DNA of 64,000 nt from Treponemataceae bacterium. Lineage in GTDB: Bacteria; Spirochaetota; Spirochaetia; Treponematales; Treponemataceae. This document shows positions 27,914 to 38,588 of this stretch, one piece after another. The notes beneath the pieces were generated by a model. It saw nothing but the letters and a program-made list of their open reading frames with translations, made no database searches and was not told the DNA's origin. How positions within the stretch are numbered: position 1 is the stretch's first letter; every line of letters begins with the position of its first letter. Both the position numbers and the translations under genes were made by a program. The DNA is taken from NCBI GenBank assembly GCA_024680915.1, contig JAILBN010000015.1:1-64000 (forward strand). The letters are read 5' to 3'.

Positions 27914-30382
27914 CTAAAACACGAGGGAAAGAACCTCTTCCATCGTAGAGACAGGCAGAAAGCTAAGTCCCTTCTTGACGATATCAGGAATGTCATCAAG
28001 GTCACGAAGGTTCTGCCGGGGAATGATTATAGTCTTAACCTTATTCCTTTTAGCGGCGACAGTCTTCTCTTTCAGACCGCCGATGGGCAGAACCTTTCCG
28101 GTCAAGGAAAGCTCTCCGGTCATAGCAAGATTCGCTTTAATTTTCTTGCCCCGGACAAGGGACATAAGAGCGGTAGCCATTGTTATGCCGGCAGAAGGGC
28201 CGTCTTTAGGGGTAGCGCCCTCAGGAACATGAAGATGTATGAAATGCTTGTCAAACCACTCCACCTTGCAGATTTTCTCTTTTAGAGCGAACATACGGAC
28301 CCAACTCATGGCTATTGAAGCAGATTCCTTCATCACATCTCCCAGCTGCCCCGTGAGCATAAGACCTTCCTTTCCTGGTCCGGCAGGCATATCCATGGCC
28401 TCAATAAGCAAGGTATCGCCACCCATGCTTGTCCAAGCAAGACCCAGAGCAGTTCCCGGCTTATCTGCCTTAAGAATCTCCTCCTCATTGAAAACTGGCT
28501 TACCAAGATATTTTTCAATATCAGCAGCCGCAATAGAAAGAGGCTTTGACAAGGCTTTTGAAAGGGCCGTCCTAGCGGCTTTTATCTCCGAGCTTTCCTT
28601 TTTTGGAGCCGGAGCTTGATCCCCGGTATCAGCCAGAAGCTTATCAAGGGCAGCTGTCGCATCCTTCACTTCCTGGGACATAATGAGCTCTGTGGCATAC
28701 TTACGGTGAATCTTGTCCAGATTCTTCTCAAAATTACGGACACCTGCCTCACGGGCATAGGACTCCGCTATAAGATGGAATGCCTCTTTAGTGTATTTGA
28801 CCTGATTCTTCTTCAGTCCGTTCTTGTCCAAGCTTTTCGGCAAAAGATATTTCTTGCCTATCTCCATTTTCTCCTGATCAATGTAGCCGGAGAGAGATAT
28901 GATCTCCGCCCTGTCAAGCAAAGGCTCAGGGATAGAGTCAAAGGTATTGGCGGTAAGAATAAATACTATGTCCGAGACATCGAAAGGCAGATCAAGATAG
29001 TGGTCGCGGAAGGACACGTTCTGCTCAGGATCCAGGACTTCAAGAAGGGCACTGGCCGGGTCTCCCTGATAACTCTGCCCCATCTTGTCAATCTCATCTA
29101 TCATAAAAACAGGAGCCTTTGTCTTAACGATTTTCAAGCCCTGTATGATTTTTCCCGGCATAGCACCGATATAGGTACGGCGATGCCCCTTTATCTCTGC
29201 CTCGTCCCTCATTCCTCCTACGGAAAAGCGGAAAAAAGGCTTGTTCATGGCTCTCGCCACAGACCGTCCCACGCTGGTCTTACCGACGCCAGGCGGTCCC
29301 ACAAGAAGAATGATAGAGCCCTTGTTGTCTTTTTTCAGCCGCCTCACAGCAAGATATTCTATGATTCGCTTTTTCACATCATCAAGACCGTAATGGTCCT
29401 CATCAAGGATTTCCTTGGCACGGTCCAAATCATAGTATTCAGGATCAGGCTCTTTCCAAGGGAGGGAGGCGATCGTCTCCAGGTAATTACGGGAAACTAT
29501 GTACTCCGCGGAGCTAGGATCCATAAGGCTGAATTTCTCAAGCTCGCTGTCCACGGTCTCTTTTATCTCTCCCGTAAAATGAAGACTATCTAATTTCTCC
29601 TTGAATTTCTGGTAATCGGAGCTTTTAGCATCTGTCGTCATTCCCAACTCTTCTTTTATTGACTTAAGCTCCTCTTTAAGGAAATATTCCCTCTGGTTCT
29701 TCTCTACCTTGTCGTTTATCTCAGTCTGAATTTTCTTCTGTATACGAAGAAGCTCCTGTTCCTTCTTTATGAAGACAAGGACAGTCTCCATCCTCTGCCT
29801 GACATTCTCCATCTCAAGAACCCGCTGCTGATCGTTTTTGTCCACATTCAGTATCGACGCGATGAAATCAGCAATTTTTCCGGGATGATCTATGTTGACC
29901 ATATTCAGGCGCATTTCCTCGGAGAAGAGAGGATTATTCTCAGATATTTCCTTCATCTCACTTATAAGAGCCCGGGTAAGAGCCTTTACCTCGAAGGTGT
30001 CATCCTCAGTATCCTCAAGATACTCCACGATAGCGCACATAGGCTCCCTTTCACTTATGACGCGTTTTATCCTGAAGCGTTTTATCGTGGAAATGAATAT
30101 ATTAAGACCACCGTCCGGCAAGTTTATTTTCTTGACTATACGGGCGACGGTGCCTACCTTATGAAGGTCATCTGTACACGGTCTTTCCGCATCATTTCTG
30201 AGCATGACGATACCCACAAGGCTGTCTCCGGAGGAAGCCTGCTCTATAGCTTTCAGGTCATCCGCGGCATTCACCATGAGGGGGGTAAAAATACCCGGGA
30301 AAATAGGACGCCCGGCAAGTGGAATTAAGACTAGTTTATTTGAAAGTATCTGATCGGCAGGTACTATACTTGGATCTGGCAA
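27914..30382 (-). CDS. lon: ATP-dependent protease La
   Basis: GPPGVGKTSVGRSVARAM, DGPSAGITMATAL catalytic region. Confidence 0.97.
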   Translation of the reverse strand: MPDPSIVPADQILSNKLVLIPLAGRPIFPGIFTPLMVNAADDLKAIEQASSGDSLVGIVMLRNDAERPCTDDLHKVGTVARIVKKINLPDGGLNIFISTIKRFRIKRVISEREPMCAIVEYLEDTEDDTFEVKALTRALISEMKEISENNPLFSEEMRLNMVNIDHPGKIADFIASILNVDKNDQQRVLEMENVRQRMETVLVFIKKEQELLRIQKKIQTEINDKVEKNQREYFLKEELKSIKEELGMTTDAKSSDYQKFKEKLDSLHFTGEIKETVDSELEKFSLMDPSSAEYIVSRNYLETIASLPWKEPDPEYYDLDRAKEILDEDHYGLDDVKKRIIEYLAVRRLKKDNKGSIILLVGPPGVGKTSVGRSVARAMNKPFFRFSVGGMRDEAEIKGHRRTYIGAMPGKIIQGLKIVKTKAPVFMIDEIDKMGQSYQGDPASALLEVLDPEQNVSFRDHYLDLPFDVSDIVFILTANTFDSIPEPLLDRAEIISLSGYIDQEKMEIGKKYLLPKSLDKNGLKKNQVKYTKEAFHLIAESYAREAGVRNFEKNLDKIHRKYATELIMSQEVKDATAALDKLLADTGDQAPAPKKESSEIKAARTALSKALSKPLSIAAADIEKYLGKPVFNEEEILKADKPGTALGLAWTSMGGDTLLIEAMDMPAGPGKEGLMLTGQLGDVMKESASIAMSWVRMFALKEKICKVEWFDKHFIHLHVPEGATPKDGPSAGITMATALMSLVRGKKIKANLAMTGELSLTGKVLPIGGLKEKTVAAKRNKVKTIIIPRQNLRDLDDIPDIVKKGLSFLPVSTMEEVLSLVF

Positions 30383-30518
30383 AGGAAAGCCTCCTGTTTA
30401 TCACTTAGTGCATGTCTACTGAATTACTATAACATGAAAAACGTGTTATAAGGATAGAAATAATATACTAAAGAAAAAGCAGGAAAGGCAAGAAAAGAAA
30501 GATTTGCGGCGGGGAAAC

Positions 30519-31871
30519 CTACAGCACAAGGGAGAACTCCGCATACTCCCCTTCAACACTGTTTACGGAAAGCTTTGAATGATGGATATCGGCAATAGAT
30601 TTCGCGATAGAAAGCCCCAGCCCATAACCTCCAGTATTCCTTGCCCTTGACTTATCGGTTCTGTAGAAACGCTCAAAAATGAGCTTCTGATCCTTAGGGC
30701 TTATACCAGCTCCTGTATTCCGGACAGAAAGCACTATTTTGTTTCCCTGGGTAAAAAGAGAAACTTTTATATAGGCATTTTTCTCAGTATGCTTGACCGC
30801 ATTGTCAAGAAGAATGACGGCAATCTGCTTTATGGCGTTCTCATCTCCTGTGTACTGGATATTCTCTGCTATATATGTCTCAAGGACTTTTTCCTGCTCG
30901 AATATAGTACTCTCAAAGGGAAGCACAGCACTCATCACAGCACGACTCAGGTCGAAGGAGGAGAACTGATACTTGACATTCTGACTGTCACATTTAGCAA
31001 GATACAGCAGATCTTTCACAAGCTTGCTCATCCGACTTATTTCACCGCGGATGTAACCTATCCACTTGTTATCACCGGTTTCTCCGGAAAGGACATCAAG
31101 ATTCGCTGATATTACGGACAAGGGGGTCTTAAGCTCATGACTTGCATCAGCCACGAAACTTTTCTGTTTCTCGAAGGCAAGACGCACAGGTTTCACAGCC
31201 CATTTCGAGAAGAACCAGGCTACAACCACTGAGATAACGAGGCTCAGGACATAGAGATACATGGATATCTTGAAAATCGTGGCATGAAGGTTAGCTTCTG
31301 CCTGAACTTCCGCAAAAACGATTATAAAGCCGTAGATTTTACACGTGATAAGATAGCCCAAGCCTCCAAGAAAACCGAAATCATTGTCGGAAAGAGGAAT
31401 GGAATCCACCAGCTCAGCCACCTCATCCTGGGTGAAATGGAGGGGGAAGGGAGACACGATATCAAGTATCTCCCCGTTTTTATCAAGCTTAACAGAAAAA
31501 TAATTCCTCATGCTGGTAACATCAAAGGGCTGGGTGAAGGAGAAAAACATGAAACGGTCTTTTTTGTTACGCATAAGGTTGTTATAGTGCTGGCTGCTTT
31601 CCTCCGGGGGCTCCATATCACTGTCCATATATCCTCCGGACAAAGGACTACCAGAAAGAGCATCCATGAACTTATACTGAAAACCCGGAGAGAAATACAT
31701 ACCGTCATTGTCAGCCAACTCATGAAGCCTTTCCTCCACCTGAGTCTCCGTAATATGAGTGGACATTATGTTTATGACAAAAAAAATGACGCTGAAAATT
31801 AAAGTCAGGATAAAAACAATAGTGATTATGAATTTTACCCGGAGCTTGCTTATTACATCCATCGCTAACAC
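30519..31871 (-). CDS. Sensor histidine kinase
   Basis: DASHELKTPLSVI H-box, N/G boxes, two TM segments. Confidence 0.93.
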   Translation of the reverse strand: MLAMDVISKLRVKFIITIVFILTLIFSVIFFVINIMSTHITETQVEERLHELADNDGMYFSPGFQYKFMDALSGSPLSGGYMDSDMEPPEESSQHYNNLMRNKKDRFMFFSFTQPFDVTSMRNYFSVKLDKNGEILDIVSPFPLHFTQDEVAELVDSIPLSDNDFGFLGGLGYLITCKIYGFIIVFAEVQAEANLHATIFKISMYLYVLSLVISVVVAWFFSKWAVKPVRLAFEKQKSFVADASHELKTPLSVISANLDVLSGETGDNKWIGYIRGEISRMSKLVKDLLYLAKCDSQNVKYQFSSFDLSRAVMSAVLPFESTIFEQEKVLETYIAENIQYTGDENAIKQIAVILLDNAVKHTEKNAYIKVSLFTQGNKIVLSVRNTGAGISPKDQKLIFERFYRTDKSRARNTGGYGLGLSIAKSIADIHHSKLSVNSVEGEYAEFSLVL

Positions 31872-32533
31872 TCCAGGGAATATCCCACACCACGAACCGT
31901 TTTTATTTCCGTTTTCGCCCCCAGAAACTGCAATTTTTTACGTAAAAAAGAGATATAGACTTCGACGTTATTATATTCCGCATCGGAGTCCCCACCCCAA
32001 ATCTTATCGATTATACGTTCCTTCGTCAGAATCTGATTAGGGTTATACATAAGCAGCTCAAGGATCTGGAACTCCTTCAGGGAGAGTTTTACTTGATTGT
32101 TGGAAGAGACAAGCTCATTTTTCTTAAGCTTCAAGGCAATATCACCAAAGCAAAGCTCGTCATCGATCACATCCCCTTTCCTGCGGAGCAGGGCGCGCAC
32201 CCTGGCCAAAAGCTCATCAGTAGAGAAAGGCTTGGTCATGTAATCATCAGCCCCATAATCAAGGCCTGTTACTTTATCCTCGATTTCATCCTTTGCTGTC
32301 AGAAGAAGGACAGGAACAGACATTTTCTCTGCCCTCAAATTCTTAAGGACCTCTATTCCGCTCATTTTAGGAAGCATTATATCAAGGATGACAAGGTCAT
32401 ATACTCCTGACATAGCATATTCCAAGCCTTGCTGGCCATCATGAACGGCATCCGCAGCATACATGTTTTTCTTAAGGATTTCAGTCAAAGCCTGAGCCAG
32501 ATGAACTTCATCCTCTACAAGTAATATTCTCAT
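31865..32533 (-). CDS. OmpR/PhoB-family response regulator
   Basis: Receiver domain (LVILDIMLPKMSG) plus winged-helix output. Confidence 0.95.
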   Translation of the reverse strand: MRILLVEDEVHLAQALTEILKKNMYAADAVHDGQQGLEYAMSGVYDLVILDIMLPKMSGIEVLKNLRAEKMSVPVLLLTAKDEIEDKVTGLDYGADDYMTKPFSTDELLARVRALLRRKGDVIDDELCFGDIALKLKKNELVSSNNQVKLSLKEFQILELLMYNPNQILTKERIIDKIWGGDSDAEYNNVEVYISFLRKKLQFLGAKTEIKTVRGVGYSLEC

Positions 32534-32597
32534 GAGTAAAAGTAAAACACCCTTATCTTAAAAAAATCTGAAACAAGGCCGCAAAAAACTCAGCACT

Positions 32598-32632
32598 ATA
32601 AATAATGATAACCGAAGGGAATCATTATTTAT
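32598..32632 (-). terminator. AT-rich hairpin with UUCG loop overlapping the GGDEF stop codon
   Basis: ATAAATAATGAT/ATCATTATTTAT perfect 12-bp arms. Confidence 0.45.
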
Positions 32633-34316
32633 CCCCCAGACAGAAATAACAGTTCTTGCCCTTGGCCTTCGCGGCATACAAAGCTTCGTCAGCGGACTCA
32701 TACAAATCCTTAAAGACAGTTCCGTTCTGAGGAGATATGGCGATACCCACAGAGCAGGATATAGAGAAACCTTTTGCATCAAACTTCACAGGATTACGTA
32801 ATGTACTGCAGATAGATTCCGCCTTTTCCATCACGAAATCGAAGGAAGGCACATCGGGTATAAAGACGGTGAATTCATCTCCGCCTACCCTACCTATGAT
32901 ATCTGACCCACGGAAAACTGATTTTATGCGGGAAGTAATCTCACAAAGAACAGCATCTCCGAACAAATGACCATAGGTATCATTTATAACCTTGAAATCA
33001 TCAAGATCTATCATATAAAGGACACAGGAAGTTCCTTTCTTGGAGGCAGAGGAAAGCTCATAATCTATTTTATGCTGAATGGTCGCCCTGTTGTAAAGCT
33101 TAGTCAGAGAGTCTCTTTCCGCACCATCCTTCAGTATTATTTCCCTTAGCTTCTCATCGTTTATGTTGCGGGCATACATAAGCATGCATACATCACCCTG
33201 CATAGGCTCAAGTATAAAGTTCACGAAAACCCTGCACCATTGAATCTCACCTTTCGTGATAACAGACCGGTACTCAAAGGAGAAGTTCGGCATCTGGCTT
33301 CTGAACAGATTAAGAAGGTAATCCTTGGAGAGCATCTCAATGAAGAAATCCCTGTCCTTCTCATAAACAAGCTCCCGGGACATGACAGTTATCAAGTTCC
33401 AATATGCCATTGAATAGGCTTCCCCGAGTCTGTTCTTAAGCCTCTTATCGGGCTTCAGGACAATATTCTTGGAAAGGTTTATCTCCATGAGGTAGACTGC
33501 ATCAGAAACCATGGCATCATGATACTGCATATCCATAAGGTACTGAAGCTGGCGCTCCTTCTGTTCATTTATGTTGATCATCATACCTATGGCTTTCGTA
33601 GGCTCACAGGTCTCGTCATCATAGATGGTGGAATATTTTATGCTGATCCATTTGAAATTTGTGCCGTCGACCTTAGCCCTTATCTCAGAGCCGCATTCCG
33701 GCTCTCCTCTGTCCAAGGCCTCATGCATCTCCAGGAAAGGAAAGAGTGAATCCGGATGTACGAAGCCGCTGCTCAGCAGGGACTCAGGAACATCAGGGAT
33801 TATGCCGTCCTTCCATCTGTTTTTTACCAAGGAGCTGTTGCAGGTTATAGTTTTTGTCTCAAAATCATATTCCCAGACCAAGGCAGACATATTCTCCATA
33901 CCGATAAGGAGACTCTCGTTCTGACTCTTAAGGCTCAACTCTCGTTTACTTATAGAGGATATGTCGGTTACAGTCCCGCTTATGGAGGAGTTCTTGACAT
34001 CCTTATTAAAACAGAAAACAGCATACATACAGCTGCTGACTGTTTTCTTGAATCTTACCTCAAGAGTAAAAGAAACTTCAGAATTCGAAGCTAACTGTCG
34101 TTTTATCTCCTCAAAGTCTGATGCCATAACACAATTCTTAAGGCAACAGTTTTTAGTCCCGGAGGCGGAAGCCAATCCTGTCATGGAGAGGAAACTGCTA
34201 TTTGAATCAATTACAGTAAGATTACTGTCATTTTTTATGGTAAAAAAACCTGTCTTACTGTCAGAAAAAAACTCAACTACATCCACTATATTATCCCACC
34301 AAATACAATTATACAC
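32625..34316 (-). CDS. PAS-type sensor diguanylate cyclase
   Basis: Intact GRVGGDEFTVF motif. Confidence 0.92.
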   Translation of the reverse strand: MYNCIWWDNIVDVVEFFSDSKTGFFTIKNDSNLTVIDSNSSFLSMTGLASASGTKNCCLKNCVMASDFEEIKRQLASNSEVSFTLEVRFKKTVSSCMYAVFCFNKDVKNSSISGTVTDISSISKRELSLKSQNESLLIGMENMSALVWEYDFETKTITCNSSLVKNRWKDGIIPDVPESLLSSGFVHPDSLFPFLEMHEALDRGEPECGSEIRAKVDGTNFKWISIKYSTIYDDETCEPTKAIGMMININEQKERQLQYLMDMQYHDAMVSDAVYLMEINLSKNIVLKPDKRLKNRLGEAYSMAYWNLITVMSRELVYEKDRDFFIEMLSKDYLLNLFRSQMPNFSFEYRSVITKGEIQWCRVFVNFILEPMQGDVCMLMYARNINDEKLREIILKDGAERDSLTKLYNRATIQHKIDYELSSASKKGTSCVLYMIDLDDFKVINDTYGHLFGDAVLCEITSRIKSVFRGSDIIGRVGGDEFTVFIPDVPSFDFVMEKAESICSTLRNPVKFDAKGFSISCSVGIAISPQNGTVFKDLYESADEALYAAKAKGKNCYFCLGDK

Positions 34317-34402
34317 TTTTTCCGATTGTTAGCAACATTTTTATTCATGATGCGGACAATCGGAAGTCCAGGAATATTTCGAGTCAGGCAAATGGCTCTC
34401 TT

Positions 34403-35869
34403 CTAAAACAAAGGACCTTTATAGTACAGTATATCCATCGCATCAAGGCGTTTCTTGTGTATTTCCAGACGAGCGGAGAAGCTCGTAAAATCTTTCTCAG
34501 AAACAGGCAGCCAGAAAGTCTCGCAAAGGGCACAAAGCCGGGGGAAAACCATATATTCGGCTATCTTGGGAGCATATATCAGCTCCGTCCACAAATTACC
34601 TTGACCTCCCAGCACATTCTTCCGTGCGCCCTCGCTCATTTCAGGGGACACAGGAGAGAAGCCGTAGGAATCCTTAACAGTTATGACTCCCAGGTTTCCC
34701 GGCTCCATAGGACTGTTCAGATGCTTGTAATCAAGGTAACAACCTGCAGTATTAGGAGACATTATAGATTTATGCCCCAGTGCAGTCGCCCTTTCACCGC
34801 CTTTCTTACCACGCCAGGACTGAACTATCAGGGACAGGGGAAGATCGAATCCCTCGGAACCATCCAAAACCTCATCCCAGCCTACAGGAATACGACCACG
34901 GGTCTCCAGCATCTTTGCGAATTTAGATGTCATATAGCTCTGAAGGAGATTCTCGTCAGCAAGACCTTCTTTCTTCATACGATACTGACATTTAGGACAT
35001 TCCTTCCATCTCTTCCTAGGACATTCATCACCACCGATATGGACATAAGGACCAGGAAAAAGCCTGCACACAGTATCGAAGACCTTCTCATAGACAGAGA
35101 AAACAGCATCATTACCTGCACAAAGAACATCATCAAAGATACCGAATCTGTCTTCAACAGCATAAGGACCGCCAGTACATCCCAACTCAGGATAAGCGGC
35201 AAGGACGGCAGAAGCATGGCCGGGAGTCTCTACCTCAGGCACTACCGTTATATAACGGGCTTTAGCATATTCCACCACCCGGCGGATATCATCATCTGTA
35301 TAGAAGCCACCCTTTGGAGCTTTAGTCTCAGGCAAGCGGAGATTCCTCCGGTAGGCTCCGACCTCGGTAAGCCTTGGATACTCAGGAACGAAGAAACGCC
35401 AGCCCTGATCATCGGTAAGATGCCAGTGAAAGCGGTTAAGCTTATGGAAGGCTGCGGCATCTATCATTTTAAGGACGAACTCCACAGGATAGAAAGTACG
35501 GCAGACATCGAGCATGAATCCTCTCCATTCATACTCCGGTATATCCTCGATATAAAGACAAGGTATCTTATTGTCATTGGTCATGAAAAGCTGACGAAGT
35601 GTTGTCTCCGCATAGAAGAAACCTGCGTCCGACAAAGCATGAATACGTATTGAAGTCTCAGAAACATCCAGGATATAGGCTTCATCAATACGAGCTCCAT
35701 GGAAACTGCCAATCCCCGTAAAATGAAGACAATCGCAACGGACTTTCTCTACGCAAGACAAAAGCTGCTCTATAGAAGTGATCGAGGTTCCGTTGCCTTT
35801 GAAAAAACCTTCCATTGTTCTTAAAAAACGGGGTGAAGGTATCAACCCTAACTTATCGGTATCTGTCAT
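34403..35869 (-). CDS. GH20 family beta-N-acetylhexosaminidase
   Basis: KLNRFHWHLTDDQGWRF and YVHIGGDECPRKRW; no evident signal peptide. Confidence 0.93.
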   Translation of the reverse strand: MTDTDKLGLIPSPRFLRTMEGFFKGNGTSITSIEQLLSCVEKVRCDCLHFTGIGSFHGARIDEAYILDVSETSIRIHALSDAGFFYAETTLRQLFMTNDNKIPCLYIEDIPEYEWRGFMLDVCRTFYPVEFVLKMIDAAAFHKLNRFHWHLTDDQGWRFFVPEYPRLTEVGAYRRNLRLPETKAPKGGFYTDDDIRRVVEYAKARYITVVPEVETPGHASAVLAAYPELGCTGGPYAVEDRFGIFDDVLCAGNDAVFSVYEKVFDTVCRLFPGPYVHIGGDECPRKRWKECPKCQYRMKKEGLADENLLQSYMTSKFAKMLETRGRIPVGWDEVLDGSEGFDLPLSLIVQSWRGKKGGERATALGHKSIMSPNTAGCYLDYKHLNSPMEPGNLGVITVKDSYGFSPVSPEMSEGARKNVLGGQGNLWTELIYAPKIAEYMVFPRLCALCETFWLPVSEKDFTSFSARLEIHKKRLDAMDILYYKGPLF

Positions 35870-35891
35870 ATTCCTTTCCTGATAAAAAAAT

Positions 35892-37142
35892 TCAGAACTT
35901 TCTATTTATAAGTTCGATACACATACGTCCGTTATGATACGGACATTTCCACGGTTCCGTTATTCCATGGGAAGAAGGAACTCCATCTTTCGTAATGCTC
36001 CAATACCACTCGCTGCCTTCCCGGCTGTCGGTCAGCACATTCTGAATGTAATCAGCAATTTTCAGAGCAGCCTCACGATAACCTGCCACCCCGGTTTTCT
36101 GCCAGGCATTCACGAAACCAACCACAGCCTCGGCCTGTACCCACCATATACGCTCTGTATTAATCTCCGGGCAGCACTTACCGTCTGCAGAGGGAATCTC
36201 ACCACGGCACTCATTGTTCAGGGCAGAGCCATCGAAAGCGCAGTCCAGTATTTTTTCAGCGATTACTGGTGTATAAGAAGCCGTACTGTCTATTATCCTG
36301 CGGGCACGTTCCCTGTACTGAGGCAGAAGGATATCCTTGGACAAAGCTTTGTCAAGGGCGGCGGCAGCCTTGTCCAACAACCAGGAAGCCTCAATATCAT
36401 GACCGTAGGAATGAATATCAGCAAGAGAATTCATATCACTATCGAAGAAGGTCTCAAGCCGCTTCATTTTCGGGTTATAAACCTTGCTTTCAGCGACTTC
36501 AAGAATGTTGACAAGCTTTTGGGCAACCACAGCATGACCGTCGGCCTCAAAAAGCTCTGTATAGGCCTCCATTATATGAAGCAGGGTATTCATCGTCTTG
36601 GCAGCGGTGACACCTTGATCACAGATGGCGCTTTCCACAAGGGAGCGCCAATCTGCCGTATAAGCTTCGTTATAGGCATTTCCATCATAAAAATAAGTCT
36701 CTATACACTCAAAAAGCGAATAGGCAAGCCTCAAGGCTTCTTTATCACCGGTCGCCTTGTAATAGGAAGAAAGCCCGTATATGCAAAAAGCCTGGTTATA
36801 CGCGTTCTTGGTACTATCAGCCACAGAACCGTCGAAACGCATCATCCAATATACACCACCATTTTTTTTGTCCACACAGTAGTCTCGTATGAACTGGTAA
36901 GCGTGATAGGCGTTCCGGAGATTCTCTTCTCCACCTATTGTCAGATAGACATTAGAATAAAACCAAAGAATCCTGCTATGAAGCACGACACCTTTGTCGG
37001 CTTTTCTCAGGATTTCCAAATCACAGGTACGGAAACCGTAAAACCCTCCGTACTCATCATCTTTCATACTGTTCCAGTATGGCAATATAACTTTTTTTAA
37101 ATGATTTTCTGCATTGAAATTCACAGCATCCCCCATTTCCAA
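35892..37142 (-). CDS. AGE-family epimerase (cellobiose 2-epimerase-like)
   Basis: YGGFYGF...GVVLHSRILWFYS; ERIWWVQAEAVVGF. Confidence 0.85.
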   Translation of the reverse strand: MEMGDAVNFNAENHLKKVILPYWNSMKDDEYGGFYGFRTCDLEILRKADKGVVLHSRILWFYSNVYLTIGGEENLRNAYHAYQFIRDYCVDKKNGGVYWMMRFDGSVADSTKNAYNQAFCIYGLSSYYKATGDKEALRLAYSLFECIETYFYDGNAYNEAYTADWRSLVESAICDQGVTAAKTMNTLLHIMEAYTELFEADGHAVVAQKLVNILEVAESKVYNPKMKRLETFFDSDMNSLADIHSYGHDIEASWLLDKAAAALDKALSKDILLPQYRERARRIIDSTASYTPVIAEKILDCAFDGSALNNECRGEIPSADGKCCPEINTERIWWVQAEAVVGFVNAWQKTGVAGYREAALKIADYIQNVLTDSREGSEWYWSITKDGVPSSHGITEPWKCPYHNGRMCIELINRKF

Positions 37143-37251
37143 GCAGTCTATATTTTCACATCAAAAAATCGGTTTGTCAATTCTCATTCATAGCAAAGAA
37201 GAATGAGCGATGTACAAAAGAGTCAGGGTCTGATATTATTAGGAAAAGATC

Positions 37252-37644
37252 ATGGTTAAGCTTATCCTTCTAATAATTACATTCCCGATCTGGTTTCCTC
37301 TGATAACCGTCATATGCGCAGTTATTCTCGCATTCTCTCTTGTGGTTTCTCTTTCCGGCTTCGCCATTACAGCCGCCGCAGCCGCTCTTTCTATCGCAGG
37401 GGTACTGGCCTTCGTGATTTTCATAGGAGCTGTCACAAGCTCTCTGTCATCAGGGCTCATGGGAATCGGCGGGGGCTGCATTCTGCTGGGATTAGGTTTT
37501 ATGCTTGGTACCGCAGGAATAAACCTGTGTATAAAGCTTTTCCCCTGGCTCATGGAGCTTGTCAGAAGGATTTTCACGAAACCCTTCCAGCGGAGATCCG
37601 GGACTTCATCAGGCAGAGACATCCAGGTTAAGGAGGAAGCATGA
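37252..37644 (+). CDS. DUF1700-like membrane protein
   Basis: Hydrophobic; overlaps the DUF4097 gene. Confidence 0.5.
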   Translation: MVKLILLIITFPIWFPLITVICAVILAFSLVVSLSGFAITAAAAALSIAGVLAFVIFIGAVTSSLSSGLMGIGGGCILLGLGFMLGTAGINLCIKLFPWLMELVRRIFTKPFQRRSGTSSGRDIQVKEEA

Positions 37645-38504
37645 AACCCTCACGTTTTTTTCTTTCCACCGGAGCTGTCCTGCTGGTTCTGGGTCTTATA
37701 ATAATAGGAATAAGCTTTATCATGGGAGGGAACTGGGATGAGACACTCACCTTCGCGAATATAAGCAACCTGTCCGAGTACTACAAAAGGAATGACAACA
37801 ACGAGCTTGATTCCGATGCCCTTATTTGGGCAGAAAACGAAAAGAACATAATATCCTATGATTTTTCCAAGGAAGTAATAAAAAATCTGGAAATGAACAT
37901 AACGAACGCAGATATCATCATACAACATGGAGATCTTTTCTCGGTATCATTGGAGAATATAAAAAAAGACGATATTTCCTGCAAAGTTACCCGCTCCGGG
38001 ACAATCATAATAGACAATGCATCCAACAGATTCAGCATTTTCAACATTTTCAGACGGCGTTCCTTCATAAACAGGGGTACAGTTATTCTTTACGTCCCAG
38101 AAGGACTCAAATTCGAGAATATTGAGCTTATATCCCATACGGGAAGCTTGGTAACGGAAATACCTCTTCATGCGGAAAAAACAGAGCTAGAGACAGAAAG
38201 CGGCTCAATATCCATAATGGAGCTGTATTCAGGAAAGACAAGCATCACGACAGCTTCCGGCATAGTCTATACTGCAGGAGCCCTCCACGGCAAGACAGAG
38301 GTAAAATGCGGTTCCGGGGCTGTCGAAATTGACATAAAGGAAGACAAGGAGACTTACTCCTATTCAGCGGACAGCGGCATGGGAGAAATAAATGTCGACG
38401 GGTTCTCCTATACAGGCAGCAAGAAGCTTACATCAGGAAAGACAAAGGACAACAACATAAGGATGAACTGCGGCTCCGGACGGATAAAAATCTCCTTTGA
38501 GTGA
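37641..38504 (+). CDS. DUF4097 (adhesin-like beta-repeat) protein
   Basis: TESGSISIMELYSGKTSITTASGIVY repeats after one TM. Confidence 0.75.
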   Translation: MKPSRFFLSTGAVLLVLGLIIIGISFIMGGNWDETLTFANISNLSEYYKRNDNNELDSDALIWAENEKNIISYDFSKEVIKNLEMNITNADIIIQHGDLFSVSLENIKKDDISCKVTRSGTIIIDNASNRFSIFNIFRRRSFINRGTVILYVPEGLKFENIELISHTGSLVTEIPLHAEKTELETESGSISIMELYSGKTSITTASGIVYTAGALHGKTEVKCGSGAVEIDIKEDKETYSYSADSGMGEINVDGFSYTGSKKLTSGKTKDNNIRMNCGSGRIKISFE

Positions 38505-38545
38505 CAGCCTTTACCTTGAGTGGAAATATAGAGGGGAGAAAAAAA

Positions 38546-38576
38546 ACGGGGAATCGCAAAAAGCAGGACTCCCCGT
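38546..38576 (-). terminator. Rho-independent terminator of the COG0523 gene
   Basis: ACGGGGA...TCCCCGT, minus strand followed by T-tract. Confidence 0.7.
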
Positions 38577-38588
38577 CAAGTAAAAATA

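Noticed and set aside
28616-29593. 325-aa plus-strand ORF opposite lon
   Set aside because: Antisense shadow ORF with no recognisable domain.
32598-32632. Fur-box-like AATAATGAT...ATCATTATT palindrome
   Set aside because: It overlaps a stop codon and has a UUCG loop with a later T-run; better explained as a 3' hairpin.
34328-34343. GTTAGC half-site upstream of the diguanylate cyclase
   Set aside because: The other half (TTTTTA) does not match GCTAAC, so it is not counted as an operator.
34457-37100. Long plus-strand ORFs opposite GH20 and the AGE epimerase
   Set aside because: Antisense shadow ORFs; the minus-strand proteins carry conserved catalytic motifs.
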